Counted from the stretch's first letter, positions 18,752-27,739 are shown. The stretch: DNA of 62,196 bases from Candidatus Colivivens caballi (GCA_018065565.1 JAGHSZ010000079.1:1-62196), one strand, 5' to 3'. Notes: generated from the letters alone by a model not told the origin. Numbers and translations: made by a program.

Positions 18752-19838
18752 AGTAGGAATCACCCAGGGTGACATCAATGGAGTAGGGTATGAAGTAATC
18801 TTGAAGACATTCGAGTCGGAAGATATGCTCGACCTCTGCACACCTATCGTTTATGGTTCACCAAAGGTAGCCACATATCATCGCAAGGCCATAGAGTGCC
18901 AAACCAACTTTGCTGTCAAGGACAGTGCCTCACAAGCAGAGGAGGGTACTCTGAACATCATAAATTGTTTTGGCGATGCCGAAATTAAAATCGACTTTGC
19001 GAAATCAACTGAGGACGCAGGCAATGCTGCTTTCGTTGCACTCGAACACGCTGTTGACGAATACCGTGACGGACAGTATGATGTCATGGTCACAGCTCCT
19101 ATCAACAAAAACAACATTCAATGTGAAGGATTCCGTTTCCCTGGTCACACCGAATACATAGAATCCAGACTTGGCGACGGCAATAAGGCTCTGATGATAC
19201 TTATGAGAGGTTCATTGCGCATTGCACTTGCAACAACTCATATGCCAATCAGTAAGGTGGCATCTGCCATCACACGCGAATCGCTTGAAGAGAAAATCAC
19301 AATCCTCTACAAAACTCTTCGCCGTGACTTCCTTATTGACAACCCTCGCATCGCAGTTCTTTCACTTAATCCTCACTGTGGTGATGGCGGGCTCCTTGGC
19401 AAAGAAGAACAGGAGACGATAGAACCTACCATCAACGACTTGTTTGCAAAAGGCATCCGTTGTTTTGGTCCATATCCTGCTGATGGTTTCTTTGGTTCAG
19501 GCAACTATCATCATTTTGATGCCATTCTTGCCATGTATCACGACCAGGGACTTGCACCGTTCAAACTGCTGGCAATGGATGAGGGCGTGAACTACACTGC
19601 TGGTCTGCCTGTAATCCGCACTTCTCCTGCTCATGGTACTGCTTATGACATCGCAGGTAAGGGTGTAGCAAACGAAAGTTCGTTCCGTCAGGCTGTTTAT
19701 ACAGCAATGGACATCTTACGCAACCGTCAGCGATACGATGAAGCACATCGCCGTCCGTTGCAAAAACAGTATTACGAGAAGCGCGACGACAGCGACAAGC
19801 TAAAACTCGACCAGGTAACTGAAGAAGATACCATGTAA
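18738..19838 (+). CDS. pdxA: 4-hydroxythreonine-4-phosphate dehydrogenase
   Basis: PdxA oxidises 4-phosphohydroxy-L-threonine in the DXP-dependent route to pyridoxal phosphate. The 366-residue protein starts VGITQGDINGVGYEVILKTF, then shows VMVTAPINKNNI, FPGHTEYIESRL, LSLNPHCGDGGLLGKEE, MYHDQGLAPFKLL and SPAHGTAYDIAGKG, covering the metal and substrate residues. The ATG overlaps the DUF4837 gene by 14 nt. The C-terminus is charged (KRDDSDKLKLDQVTEEDTM). The next gene begins almost at once, so the lipid-type genes downstream may share this transcript. Confidence 0.95.
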   Translation: MRKIKVGITQGDINGVGYEVILKTFESEDMLDLCTPIVYGSPKVATYHRKAIECQTNFAVKDSASQAEEGTLNIINCFGDAEIKIDFAKSTEDAGNAAFVALEHAVDEYRDGQYDVMVTAPINKNNIQCEGFRFPGHTEYIESRLGDGNKALMILMRGSLRIALATTHMPISKVASAITRESLEEKITILYKTLRRDFLIDNPRIAVLSLNPHCGDGGLLGKEEQETIEPTINDLFAKGIRCFGPYPADGFFGSGNYHHFDAILAMYHDQGLAPFKLLAMDEGVNYTAGLPVIRTSPAHGTAYDIAGKGVANESSFRQAVYTAMDILRNRQRYDEAHRRPLQKQYYEKRDDSDKLKLDQVTEEDTM

Positions 19839-19896
19839 GGTGTCAATTCAAATGCCGGCGCAAGAGGTTAGTATTTATACATATGCATCTTTATTA

Positions 19897-21012
19897 ATGC
19901 ATACAGAGGGAACACATGAAGTGAAGAACAAGGCACGAAACATATTTTTTCTGTTCGGAATCATAGCAGTCATTGTTATGATTCTGACTTTTAAGGTGAG
20001 TTTTGCCGAGATGTGGCAAGACATTCAGACTACTGGCTACTGGCTTCTGCCAATCATTGGCATGTGGTTGGTACTGTACTGCATGAATGCACTCACATGG
20101 AGAACCATCATACGAGGAAGTGGCGACTGCCCGATTTCCTTTCTGAAACTTGTAAAGGTCACCATTTCCGGTTTCGCACTCAACTACGCAACTCCATGTG
20201 GACTTATGGGAGGTGAACCTTATAAGATAATGGAACTGACTCCATATATCGGTCGTGAGCGTGCCACATCTTCTGTCCTGCTTTTCGCAATGATGCACAT
20301 ATTCGCTCACTTTTGGTACTGGCTTTCAGCATCAATTCTCTTTATCTTAATGGTTGTTGTGGGGACACTCTCGCTGGATGTCCACATGTCCATTGCATTG
20401 CCGTTAATCATTCTTTTCAGTCTCAGTGGCATTTATCTCTTTGTAAAAGGTTACAAGAACGGAATGGTGGTAAAGATTATTCGCATGGTCTCCAAACTGC
20501 CATTTTGCCGGAATTGGGGACAGAATTTCATTGCAAAGCATTCGGAAGAACTTCATAATATCGACACACAAATTGCAGAACTACAAGGACAGAACAAACA
20601 TAGTTTCTATTGTTCGTTCTTTTTGGAATATGTGGGACGCACATTACAGTCGTTCGAAATATTCTTCATGCTGCAACTCGTCGAAGTTCAAGGTTCACCA
20701 CTTCAATTGTTTGCCTATTCCTTTATTATATTAGCATTCACATCACTGTTTGCCAATCTATTGTTCTTTATGCCTCTGCAACTTGGTGGGCGCGAAGGCG
20801 GATTTGCAATGTCAACCATTGAGATGAAAATGACTGGCATGTCAGGCGCGCTCTTGACCACGAATGAAGCCATGACAATTGCGGTGTTTATCAGTATAAT
20901 CTGCCGTGTAAGAGAGATATTCTGGACAATTGTGGGGCTCTTGCTCATGAAAATTGGCAACAAAGTGGTGATAAAGAACAAAGACGAACAGACCATGTCC
21001 AAGACGGAATGA
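19897..21012 (+). CDS. YbhN/LPG-synthase-TM (UPF0104) membrane protein
   Basis: This polytopic inner-membrane protein belongs to the family of the transmembrane flippase-like half of MprF (lysyl-phosphatidylglycerol synthase TM region). It shows IIGMWLVLYCMNALTWR, LVKVTISGFALNYATPCGLM-type GGEPYK (a family hallmark), SFFLEYVGRTLQ and FMPLQLGGREGGFAM. MprF-type TM domains move modified lipids across the membrane. The start is uncertain: the frame opens at a GTG at 19840, with ATGs at 19852 and 19897 and a GTG at 19921 giving MKNKARNIFF. I list 19897. Its position before nucleotidyltransferase and phosphatidyltransferase genes suggests it handles their lipid product; that is inference. Confidence 0.82.
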   Translation: MHTEGTHEVKNKARNIFFLFGIIAVIVMILTFKVSFAEMWQDIQTTGYWLLPIIGMWLVLYCMNALTWRTIIRGSGDCPISFLKLVKVTISGFALNYATPCGLMGGEPYKIMELTPYIGRERATSSVLLFAMMHIFAHFWYWLSASILFILMVVVGTLSLDVHMSIALPLIILFSLSGIYLFVKGYKNGMVVKIIRMVSKLPFCRNWGQNFIAKHSEELHNIDTQIAELQGQNKHSFYCSFFLEYVGRTLQSFEIFFMLQLVEVQGSPLQLFAYSFIILAFTSLFANLLFFMPLQLGGREGGFAMSTIEMKMTGMSGALLTTNEAMTIAVFISIICRVREIFWTIVGLLLMKIGNKVVIKNKDEQTMSKTE

Positions 21013-21069
21013 CCTGGTAGGCAAATGTATGAATGATCTGTCAAAACAATTTGTAATTTCTGTGCAACT

Positions 21070-22608
21070 ATGAAATACGCAATCTTGGCAGCGGGTGAAG
21101 GAAGCCGACTCCGTAACGAAGGCATAATGACTCCCAAACCTTTGATTGAGGTTTGTGGAGAACCAATGATAGACCGACTCATTCGTATCTTTTTGCAAAA
21201 CGATGCAGAAGAGATTTTAATCATCACAAACAATGAAAGTGTTGAAACGCAACGGCACATACACGCACTGAAAAATAAGGGACTGCCAATTCGTTTGGTA
21301 GTGAAATCGACATCGAGTTCTATGCATAGCTTCTACGAACTCATGCCACTGCTTGGACACGGGCGTTTCTGTCTGACTACCACCGACACTATTTTTCGTG
21401 AAGATGAGTTTCAACAATACATTAAGGCGTTTCTCAACTTTAATGGTGACGCATTCATGGCCGTTACGGACTATATCGATGACGAAAAGCCCCTATATGT
21501 CTCGACTGATAACAATCTTAATATAACTGGCTTTCACAACGAACCAGTTGATACTACCCGATACATTTCAGGTGGTATATATTGCATGACCGACCATGTT
21601 TTTCCGGTTCTTTCACGATGTATTGAGAACGGGATGTCACGGATGCGAACTTTCCAGGCCCAACTCGTAAATGAAGGTAAATGTGTCAAGGCGTTTACTT
21701 TTTCAAAAGTTCTCGATGTTGACCATGCTGATGATATTGACAAGGCAGAAGATTTTCTCCTTAGAAACACAATTATGGCGCAAAGTGATAGCATAGAAGT
21801 TACCGATGACAGAATTAAAGAGAAGGGTAGGGTACTGTTGATTTATCGTGCCGAAGTCTTTTCTCCGAACATGTCAGCAAAGGATCATCAGATTCTTGAT
21901 GCGGTTGGTGCCAACTTGCAATCACTGGGATATGCAGTTAGTTTCCTCCGTGAAGAAGATTTCAATGCACCAATCAGCACCGATATTGTTATGTCAATGT
22001 GCCGCAGTCAGCAAGCACTTGACATTCTTGGCCAGATGGAAGTTAACGGTATTAGGGTCATCAACACTACACAAAGTGTACGCAACTGCTCACGCCGTCA
22101 GTTTACCGACATCTTAACCCAAGCGGACATACCGATGCCCAAACAATACAATAAAGAAACTGCAAAATTCCCATTGTGGCTTAAAAAGGCTGAAGGTTGG
22201 TCTGTTTGTCATGAAGATATTCAGTTCATAGAGTCTGCGAAACAATTCAGTTCAATCGGCGCAATCGAGAATTATATGATGTTTGAGCATTTGAATGGTA
22301 GCCTGGTTAAGTTCTATGGCGTTGCTGACACTGATTATTTTATGTGGAAATATGTTTCACCAGACAATCAGAGTAAGTTTGGATGTGAAAAGCATAATGC
22401 CACACTTCATAAATTTGATTTCTCACAGTCTGAACTTCAATCATACGCAAACCGTTGTGCATCATTGCTTGGACTTTCAGTATATGGGGGTGACTGCATA
22501 ATAAATGAATCTGGCGAAATAAAATTCATTGACTTCAACGACTGGCCGTCTTTCAGTGCTGATTGCATCAATGCATCTATTGCTATATGTTCTTTAATTA
22601 GTCACTAA
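21070..22608 (+). CDS. Nucleotidyltransferase fused to an ATP-grasp ligase
   Basis: The 512-residue protein has two enzymatic parts. Residues 1-240 are a sugar-phosphate-type nucleotidyltransferase: LAAGEGSRLR at 6-15, then TPKPLIEVCGEPMIDR, LTTTDTIFRED and a late VDHADDIDKAEDFL. Residues about 255-512 are an ATP-grasp domain, with GRVLLIYRAE at its start and VYGGDCIINESGEIKFIDFN near the end, where acidic residues would bind Mg-ATP. The next gene is a CDP-alcohol phosphatidyltransferase, so the first domain probably makes a CDP-activated head group. The ATP-grasp part could ligate an amino acid or similar group. The specific substrates cannot be read from sequence. I know of inositol-phosphate cytidylyltransferase fusions but not of this one. 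Confidence 0.8.
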   Translation: MKYAILAAGEGSRLRNEGIMTPKPLIEVCGEPMIDRLIRIFLQNDAEEILIITNNESVETQRHIHALKNKGLPIRLVVKSTSSSMHSFYELMPLLGHGRFCLTTTDTIFREDEFQQYIKAFLNFNGDAFMAVTDYIDDEKPLYVSTDNNLNITGFHNEPVDTTRYISGGIYCMTDHVFPVLSRCIENGMSRMRTFQAQLVNEGKCVKAFTFSKVLDVDHADDIDKAEDFLLRNTIMAQSDSIEVTDDRIKEKGRVLLIYRAEVFSPNMSAKDHQILDAVGANLQSLGYAVSFLREEDFNAPISTDIVMSMCRSQQALDILGQMEVNGIRVINTTQSVRNCSRRQFTDILTQADIPMPKQYNKETAKFPLWLKKAEGWSVCHEDIQFIESAKQFSSIGAIENYMMFEHLNGSLVKFYGVADTDYFMWKYVSPDNQSKFGCEKHNATLHKFDFSQSELQSYANRCASLLGLSVYGGDCIINESGEIKFIDFNDWPSFSADCINASIAICSLISH

Positions 22609-22637
22609 ATTCATAACGCAAAATCATCAATATATAT

Positions 22638-23612
22638 ATGAGCCATAGCGTCGAACCAATCGAAAATAAAACGAACTTGTATGGCAAGTCATCTGATACA
22701 GAAGAGTGGCTTGACATTGTTTTCACCCGTCCAATTGGATTGATGTGGGCAAAGTTTTTCAATCTGTTTGGCACTCATCCGAATGTAATCACTGTGTTGT
22801 CAATACTTTTAGGTATTGCCTCTGCCTGTTTTTTTTATTATGATGCCGATACCGAAAACGGACTTGTATATAATATAATAGGTGTGTTTCTTCTTATGTG
22901 GGCAAACTTTTATGATTCAGCCGATGGTCAACTGGCAAGAATGACTGGTAAGAAATCGCAACTTGGGCGTATTCTTGATGGTTCTGCAGGTGACATTTGG
23001 TTCTTTTGTATTTATCTCGCCGTTCTGCTCCGCATTGCACGCCATTTTGATTATTCTGATGCTGTTGGCTATGTCTGCTTGTCTGTTTTGTTTTGCGTCA
23101 TGGCTGTGAATGGTTTTTATTTCCATGCTCGCCAATGTGCTCTTGCTGATTATTATCGTAACATTCATCTGTTCTTTGTAAAAGGGCAGACAGGTTGTGA
23201 ACTTGATAATTCGGTTCAGCAGCAACAGATATACGATAAGGCATCATGGCGTACAGATTTTATATGGAAGTTCTTCCTCTGGTTCTATGTTCGATATACT
23301 CGTACACAAGAACACCTGACTCCACAGTTCCAACGCCTCATCCAGACCATTCGATCCATTTATGGAAACTCTATTCCACAGGCTTTCCGTGATGAATTCC
23401 GTAGTGAAAGTCTTCCTTTAATGAAATGGACCAATATTCTGACATTCAACACTCGCGCCGTTGCACTTTATATATCATGTCTCATCGATTTACCGTGGCT
23501 TTACATTGCATTTGAAATTTTTGTGATGAATGCAATCTTCATCTATATGCGATATAGACACGAATCTGTGTGCCGGCATTTTGCAGACAAAATTGAAAAT
23601 GATATTCATTAG
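22638..23612 (+). CDS. CDP-alcohol phosphatidyltransferase family protein
   Basis: This integral membrane enzyme should transfer a phosphate-linked group between a CDP-alcohol and a second alcohol. The 324-residue protein has the signature DSADGQLAR near residue 92 (D-x2-D-G-x2-A-R), then eight residues, then GRILDGSAGD. The usual ending is G-x3-D-x3-D; here the last spacing is four residues. Several membrane helices are visible, including an N-terminal cytosolic segment (LDIVFTRPIGLMWAKFFNLF). The insertion before the C-terminal helices (about 170-270) is large. It lies 29 nt after the nucleotidyltransferase fusion and before a HAD phosphatase, forming a plausible lipid head-group pathway. 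Confidence 0.85.
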   Translation: MSHSVEPIENKTNLYGKSSDTEEWLDIVFTRPIGLMWAKFFNLFGTHPNVITVLSILLGIASACFFYYDADTENGLVYNIIGVFLLMWANFYDSADGQLARMTGKKSQLGRILDGSAGDIWFFCIYLAVLLRIARHFDYSDAVGYVCLSVLFCVMAVNGFYFHARQCALADYYRNIHLFFVKGQTGCELDNSVQQQQIYDKASWRTDFIWKFFLWFYVRYTRTQEHLTPQFQRLIQTIRSIYGNSIPQAFRDEFRSESLPLMKWTNILTFNTRAVALYISCLIDLPWLYIAFEIFVMNAIFIYMRYRHESVCRHFADKIENDIH

Positions 23613-23655
23613 AAAATAGAACATCAATATTAAGGTCAAATAATAAGGAGAACAT

Positions 23656-24369
23656 ATGGACAACAATATAGATACAATACTTTTTGACTTTGGAGGTACG
23701 CTTGATACTAATGGCATCCATTGGAGTGAATTGCTTTGGAATCAATATGTTAAAGAGAATGTAGCCGTGACCAAAGAACAGTTTTATGAAAGTTATGTGT
23801 TTGCAGAGAAGAAACTCGGTTCGGAGAATATAATTAAAGCAACGGACACAATGTATGATGTCCTGAAAAAGAAAATTGATATTGAAACTCAATATCTTGT
23901 GAATCAAGGATGGCTTCACACCGAAGAAATTACCCGACGCTCATATTTGGAACATATCACTGTACGCTGCTATTACCTTGTTAAGCAAAATATTGCAAGG
24001 GTAGGGGGTATGCTTCGTTCCCTTGCCATGTCTCATAAACTAATACTTGTAAGTAATTTCTATGGCAATTTAACCACGGTCTTGGATGGTTTAGGAATAC
24101 TCGATATTTTTGCAGATGTTGTTGACTCAGCAATTGTTAATGTTCGTAAACCCGATTCTCAAATATATAATCTTGCCATTCATCGCAACGACATCAAACC
24201 TAATAATGCCGTAATAGTCGGTGATTCAATGAAGAACGATATCATCCCGGCTCAGCAACTTGGCATACAATCAATATGGTTAAATCCTAATTATGCTAAT
24301 ATACATCATGGATGCACCTCCACACTACAAATTACCGACATACTTCAACTGCCTCAACTACTTGCATAA
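23656..24369 (+). CDS. HAD-superfamily hydrolase
   Basis: This 237-residue cytosolic protein carries the HAD motifs: FDFGGTLDTNG near residue 10 (nucleophile Asp, with Gly where many phosphatases have the second Asp), LVSNFYG (motif II), a lysine in NVRKPDSQIY (motif III) and VGDSMKNDIIPAQQLG (motif IV). A helical cap lies between motif I and II. Replacement of the second Asp is seen in several HAD subgroups and does not exclude activity. As the last gene of the lipid-type set it may dephosphorylate a phosphatidyl-alcohol phosphate or a precursor. Alternatively it may be a housekeeping nucleotidase. Confidence 0.82.
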   Translation: MDNNIDTILFDFGGTLDTNGIHWSELLWNQYVKENVAVTKEQFYESYVFAEKKLGSENIIKATDTMYDVLKKKIDIETQYLVNQGWLHTEEITRRSYLEHITVRCYYLVKQNIARVGGMLRSLAMSHKLILVSNFYGNLTTVLDGLGILDIFADVVDSAIVNVRKPDSQIYNLAIHRNDIKPNNAVIVGDSMKNDIIPAQQLGIQSIWLNPNYANIHHGCTSTLQITDILQLPQLLA

Positions 24370-24450
24370 TTAATCAATAACATGTTGTTGTTGAAACCAT
24401 TCATCCATGCATGACATGGAACAATGCAATGAACATTTATTACATAATGA

Positions 24451-24482
24451 TTTGGAAATTGTGATCAAATGTTGTAACTTTG
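24451..24482 (+). promoter_or_regulatory. Full consensus promoter TTTG-N20-TAACTTTG
   Basis: TTTG at 24451-24454 is followed after 20 nt by TAACTTTG at 24475-24482. Both elements match the Bacteroidetes consensus with correct spacing. It points at the small ORF starting at 24535 and is one of the best promoters in the window. Confidence 0.75.
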
Positions 24483-24534
24483 CATTTTAAAGTAAAAACA
24501 TTATACAAACAACGCTTCATCCGCATATTTCACA

Positions 24535-24774
24535 ATGTTACACATCATCACACAAACAATTATTCTCATAAACTATCTTTCATCATTTTCAATTAAAGAT
24601 ATATTTTCAGCCAATGCCAGTTTTCTCATTACAGGTATTTCTCTGATTATATATGCCAGTCATGATATATATGTTCTTAAAAAAAACGATGACTTACGCT
24701 TCCTTAAACTATCATTATACATATTTCTAATAGTTCTTGGTGTCATCGATATTTGTAGCATCTTTTTTGATTAA
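24535..24774 (+). CDS. Small membrane protein of unknown function
   Basis: The 79-residue open frame encodes two likely membrane helices: ANASFLITGISLIIYASHDI and LSLYIFLIVLGVIDICSIFF, joined by a short charged loop (KKNDDLRFLK). A first amphipathic stretch (IITQTIILINYLSS) may be a third. I do not recognise a family. Support for a real gene is indirect: a full consensus promoter 53 nt upstream and a strong terminator about 80 nt downstream enclose just this frame. It could instead be a non-coding RNA from the same promoter. Confidence 0.5.
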   Translation: MLHIITQTIILINYLSSFSIKDIFSANASFLITGISLIIYASHDIYVLKKNDDLRFLKLSLYIFLIVLGVIDICSIFFD

Positions 24775-24855
24775 TGTTGTTTTTAAGTTCAAATTAATGC
24801 TATTTCGGTTCTTTCTTAACATTTAAGCATAATCAGTGTTATGTTTAATTTATAC

Positions 24856-24897
24856 AGTGTGGACGACGGATAACGATTCTGTCGTCCACACTTTCAT
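24856..24897 (+). terminator. Rho-independent terminator
   Basis: AGTGTGGACGAC pairs perfectly with GTCGTCCACACT across a 13-nt loop, a 12-bp stem followed by TTCATTTT. It ends transcription of the small-membrane-protein unit. Confidence 0.85.
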
Positions 24898-24961
24898 TTT
24901 GTAATAATGGTATTTTATGTGTCAATGTTAGTTAAAGAACTGTAAAATTGAACACAATTGA

Positions 24962-24991
24962 TTGCATGGACCGAATATTTTTGTAACTTTG
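24962..24991 (+). promoter_or_regulatory. Promoter of the tolC-like gene
   Basis: TTG at 24962-24964 (within ATTG) precedes TAACTTTG at 24984-24991 by 19 nt. The -7 box is an exact match. The preferred ATG at 25029 follows after 37 nt. Confidence 0.65.
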
Positions 24992-25028
24992 CAAATAATT
25001 TCAAATATGGAAAGTGCATTATCCTTCA

Positions 25029-26474
25029 ATGAAAAATATCAGCAACAATCAAAACAGATACATTTGGACAATTATGTGCATCATTGCAATTGTCTGTTAT
25101 CATGGTTCAATGGCATCTGCTCAAACATTGACACCTGAACAATGCCGCCAACTTGCAATTGACAACAACCGTCAGATTCAGCAGGCTCTGTTGGTTAAGG
25201 AACAAATGGGATATGACACGAAAGCATATAAATCACATTTCTATCCACGCATCGATGCTTTTGCTGCCGATATTTATTCAACAGGTAAAGGTGAATTCAC
25301 TATGCAAGGAGGTAATTTGCCTATTTTTGAGCTCAACACTTCACTTGGCCAATATGTTCCGAAGGCAATAGCCGGAGCGGATGGTCAACCAATTTATTCA
25401 GAATACGCATATTTCCCCGACCAGACATTTGAATTAAAAATAAAGAACATATTTACTGCTGGCTTAACATTAACGCAACCTATCTATATGGGGGGTAAAA
25501 TCAGTACTGCATATTCTATGTCACAGATTGGCGAGCAGATGGCTGCTCTAAATCATTCGCTTACAGTTGATGAAGTGATTGTTCAGACTGACGAAGCATA
25601 TGCATTGGTTGTCAAGGCAAAAGAAATGATTGATGTTGCCCAGAAGTATAAAGCTCTGCTTGATGAACTGAACAAAAATGTAGAAAGTGCAGTCCGTCAT
25701 GGTATGAAGACACGCAATGATCAAATGAAGGTCCAAGTGAAAATCAACGAAGCCGACCTAAACATTGTCAAAGCAGAAAACGGATTTAGATTAGCAAAGA
25801 TGAACTTATGCCACATCATTGGTCTGCCAATAACACAAAACATAGATGTTGACTGTAATGAAATCAACGACTCCCCTACCCTTACAGCCATAACATCAGA
25901 TGCATATGGCATTGAAACTCGATATGAGCATGAATTACTTAACAAGAAAGTAGAACTTGCCGACAAAGAAGTGAAACTGACAAAGAGTGATTTTATGCCT
26001 AATGTCGTGTTAATGGGAGGTGTTGATTATACAAATGGTGTCGAATTGGCTGGACAGAAACTTGCTGATGGTATTCAAGGAATGGTTGGCATTGGAGTTA
26101 AAATTCCACTTGTAAATTTTGGCGAGAGTTCGAACAAGATTCGTTCTGCAAAAGCAAAGGCGAATATTGCCCGCATTGAACAGGATGATCTCAACGAAAA
26201 GATGTATCTTGAACTCCAACAAGCCATAAACAATACGAACGAAGCCCAGAAGGAGATGGTGTTGACAAAAAGTGCACTGGCTCAAGCTGACGAAAATGTC
26301 CGTCTCACACGCCAGCAGTATGAGGTCGGCTATGAACCGCTGTCAGAGTTGCTTGAAGCACAAGCTTTGTGGCAAAAGGCATACGCAGAACATGTTGAAG
26401 CAAAATGTCAGTACCGAATCAGCCAACTCAAATTACAGAAAGCATCCGGTCAAATAGAAGTGCCTGCTAATTGA
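25029..26474 (+). CDS. TolC-family outer-membrane efflux protein
   Basis: The 481-residue protein is a TolC-type outer-membrane channel with signal peptide (ending SMASAQ) and the two long helical-hairpin repeats of the family: LTPEQCRQLAIDNNRQIQQ, TAGLTLTQPIYMGGKISTAY, LTRQQYEVGYEPLSELLEAQ and LWQKAYAEHVEAKCQYRISQ. TolC proteins pair with inner-membrane pumps and an adaptor, but none is adjacent; ruvX and def follow. It therefore probably serves a pump encoded elsewhere. The frame also opens at an ATG at 25014; the 25029 start gives the better signal peptide. Confidence 0.9.
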   Translation: MKNISNNQNRYIWTIMCIIAIVCYHGSMASAQTLTPEQCRQLAIDNNRQIQQALLVKEQMGYDTKAYKSHFYPRIDAFAADIYSTGKGEFTMQGGNLPIFELNTSLGQYVPKAIAGADGQPIYSEYAYFPDQTFELKIKNIFTAGLTLTQPIYMGGKISTAYSMSQIGEQMAALNHSLTVDEVIVQTDEAYALVVKAKEMIDVAQKYKALLDELNKNVESAVRHGMKTRNDQMKVQVKINEADLNIVKAENGFRLAKMNLCHIIGLPITQNIDVDCNEINDSPTLTAITSDAYGIETRYEHELLNKKVELADKEVKLTKSDFMPNVVLMGGVDYTNGVELAGQKLADGIQGMVGIGVKIPLVNFGESSNKIRSAKAKANIARIEQDDLNEKMYLELQQAINNTNEAQKEMVLTKSALAQADENVRLTRQQYEVGYEPLSELLEAQALWQKAYAEHVEAKCQYRISQLKLQKASGQIEVPAN

Positions 26475-26584
26475 TTAACAAGCAATACTAAATGACTGAC
26501 AATAAAAAAGGAAACGGAAAAAGGATTAAAAGTTCAAAAAGGGAACAGATTAACAAGAACTAAGGAACGAACAATAGTTGCTCA

Positions 26585-27013
26585 ATGGGAAGAATACTTG
26601 CGATAGACTATGGAAAAAGCCGAACAGGCATTGCTGTGACTGACACTATGCAAATGATAGCGAATCCACTGACTACAGTTGACACCCCTACCCTGTTTGA
26701 TTTCATAAAGTCATATACTGACACAGAAGTTGTTGACAGAATTATTGTGGGCAAACCCTTACAGACAAATGGTGAGGCATCAGAGAACATGAAACGCGTG
26801 GAACCATTTTTCAATCGGCTGAAAAAACTCTATCCTTCAATTACGGTTGAATACTACGATGAGCGTTTCACATCAGTACTTGCACATCGAGTAATGCTCG
26901 ATAGCGGTATCAACAAGAAAGCCCGTCAAGACAAGGCCCTTGTGGACAAAATCAGTGCTTCTATTATACTTGAAGACTATTTGGAAAGTCAACGAATACG
27001 GCAGGGAAGATAA
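26585..27013 (+). CDS. ruvX: Putative pre-16S rRNA nuclease / RuvX (YqgF)
   Basis: The 142-residue RNase-H-fold protein has the YqgF motifs: LAIDYGKSRTGIAVTD at the N-terminus with the first catalytic Asp, VGKPLQTNGE, VEYYDERFTSVLA with the second acidic pair, and LVDKISASIILEDYL with the third. The family matures 16S rRNA 5' ends and has been linked to Holliday junctions. The last three codons and stop lie in the first copy of a 14-bp tandem duplication (27001-27028). It is followed by def after 106 nt of A/C-rich leader. Confidence 0.93.
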   Translation: MGRILAIDYGKSRTGIAVTDTMQMIANPLTTVDTPTLFDFIKSYTDTEVVDRIIVGKPLQTNGEASENMKRVEPFFNRLKKLYPSITVEYYDERFTSVLAHRVMLDSGINKKARQDKALVDKISASIILEDYLESQRIRQGR

Positions 27014-27028
27014 AGCAGGGAAGATAAA
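27001..27028 (+). repeat. 14-bp tandem duplication over the ruvX stop
   Basis: GCAGGGAAGATAAA occurs twice in direct tandem at 27001-27014 and 27015-27028. The first copy supplies the last residues (Q-G-R) and the stop of ruvX; the second is non-coding. This looks like a recent slippage event without effect on the protein. Confidence 0.85.
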
Positions 27029-27119
27029 TAAGCATGAAGGCTAAACAAAAATAAACGAAAACAAAAATGAATAAATAAACAAAAAGTATATACAATTAAC
27101 AATTCAATACATTCAACAT

Positions 27120-27674
27120 ATGATTTTACCAATGTACATATTCGGACAGCAAGTGCTCCGAAAACAAGCGGAAGACATTCCAACCGACTATCCTAACCTG
27201 AAAGAACTAATCGACAACATGTTTGAGACAATGAAACGCGCAGAAGGCGTTGGATTGGCAGCTCCACAAATTGGGCTGGCAATACGATTGTTCGTTGTCG
27301 ATCTTGATGTGATAAGTGACGACATGCCACAATACAAAGGCTTCCTTCATGCATATATCAACCCACAGATTGTAGAAGTCAGCGATGAAACCAATGTATC
27401 AGAAGAAGGATGCCTGAGTGTCCCTGGCATTCATGAAAATGTGCGCCGTCCAGTTCGTGTGCATGCAACCTATCTTGATGAGAACCTCGTTGAACATGAT
27501 GAGTGGATTGACGACTTTGCTGCTCGTGTGTTCCAGCATGAATACGACCACCTCGAGGGAAAGATGTTCATAGACCATATTTCGCCTCTTCGCAAGCAGC
27601 TTATCAAGAAAAAACTAATAGCTATGCAGAAGGGACAGATTTCATGCGATTATAAGATAAAGCAAAACCGATGA
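27120..27674 (+). CDS. def: Peptide deformylase
   Basis: Def removes the formyl group from the initiator methionine of new proteins. The 184-residue protein has all three motifs: GVGLAAPQIG near residue 43, EEGCLSVPG near residue 98 with the metal-binding Cys, and HEYDHLEGKMFIDH near residue 140 with two metal-binding His and the catalytic Glu. A variable loop (DVISDDMPQYKGFLHAYINP) matches Bacteroidetes enzymes. The leader is A/C-rich without Shine-Dalgarno. The TGA stop overlaps a possible ATG of the next gene (ATGA at 27671). Confidence 0.96.
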   Translation: MILPMYIFGQQVLRKQAEDIPTDYPNLKELIDNMFETMKRAEGVGLAAPQIGLAIRLFVVDLDVISDDMPQYKGFLHAYINPQIVEVSDETNVSEEGCLSVPGIHENVRRPVRVHATYLDENLVEHDEWIDDFAARVFQHEYDHLEGKMFIDHISPLRKQLIKKKLIAMQKGQISCDYKIKQNR

Positions 27675-27739
27675 AACAAAGAGGCAGGCATTGCATCTGT
27701 CAGAACATATTACTGACAACACACAAGCAGTTATTGAAG

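Noticed and set aside
23656..24369. HAD protein as inactive because the second motif-I Asp is Gly
   Set aside because: Many HAD subgroups carry F-D-F-G-G-T-L-D, so inactivity cannot be inferred.
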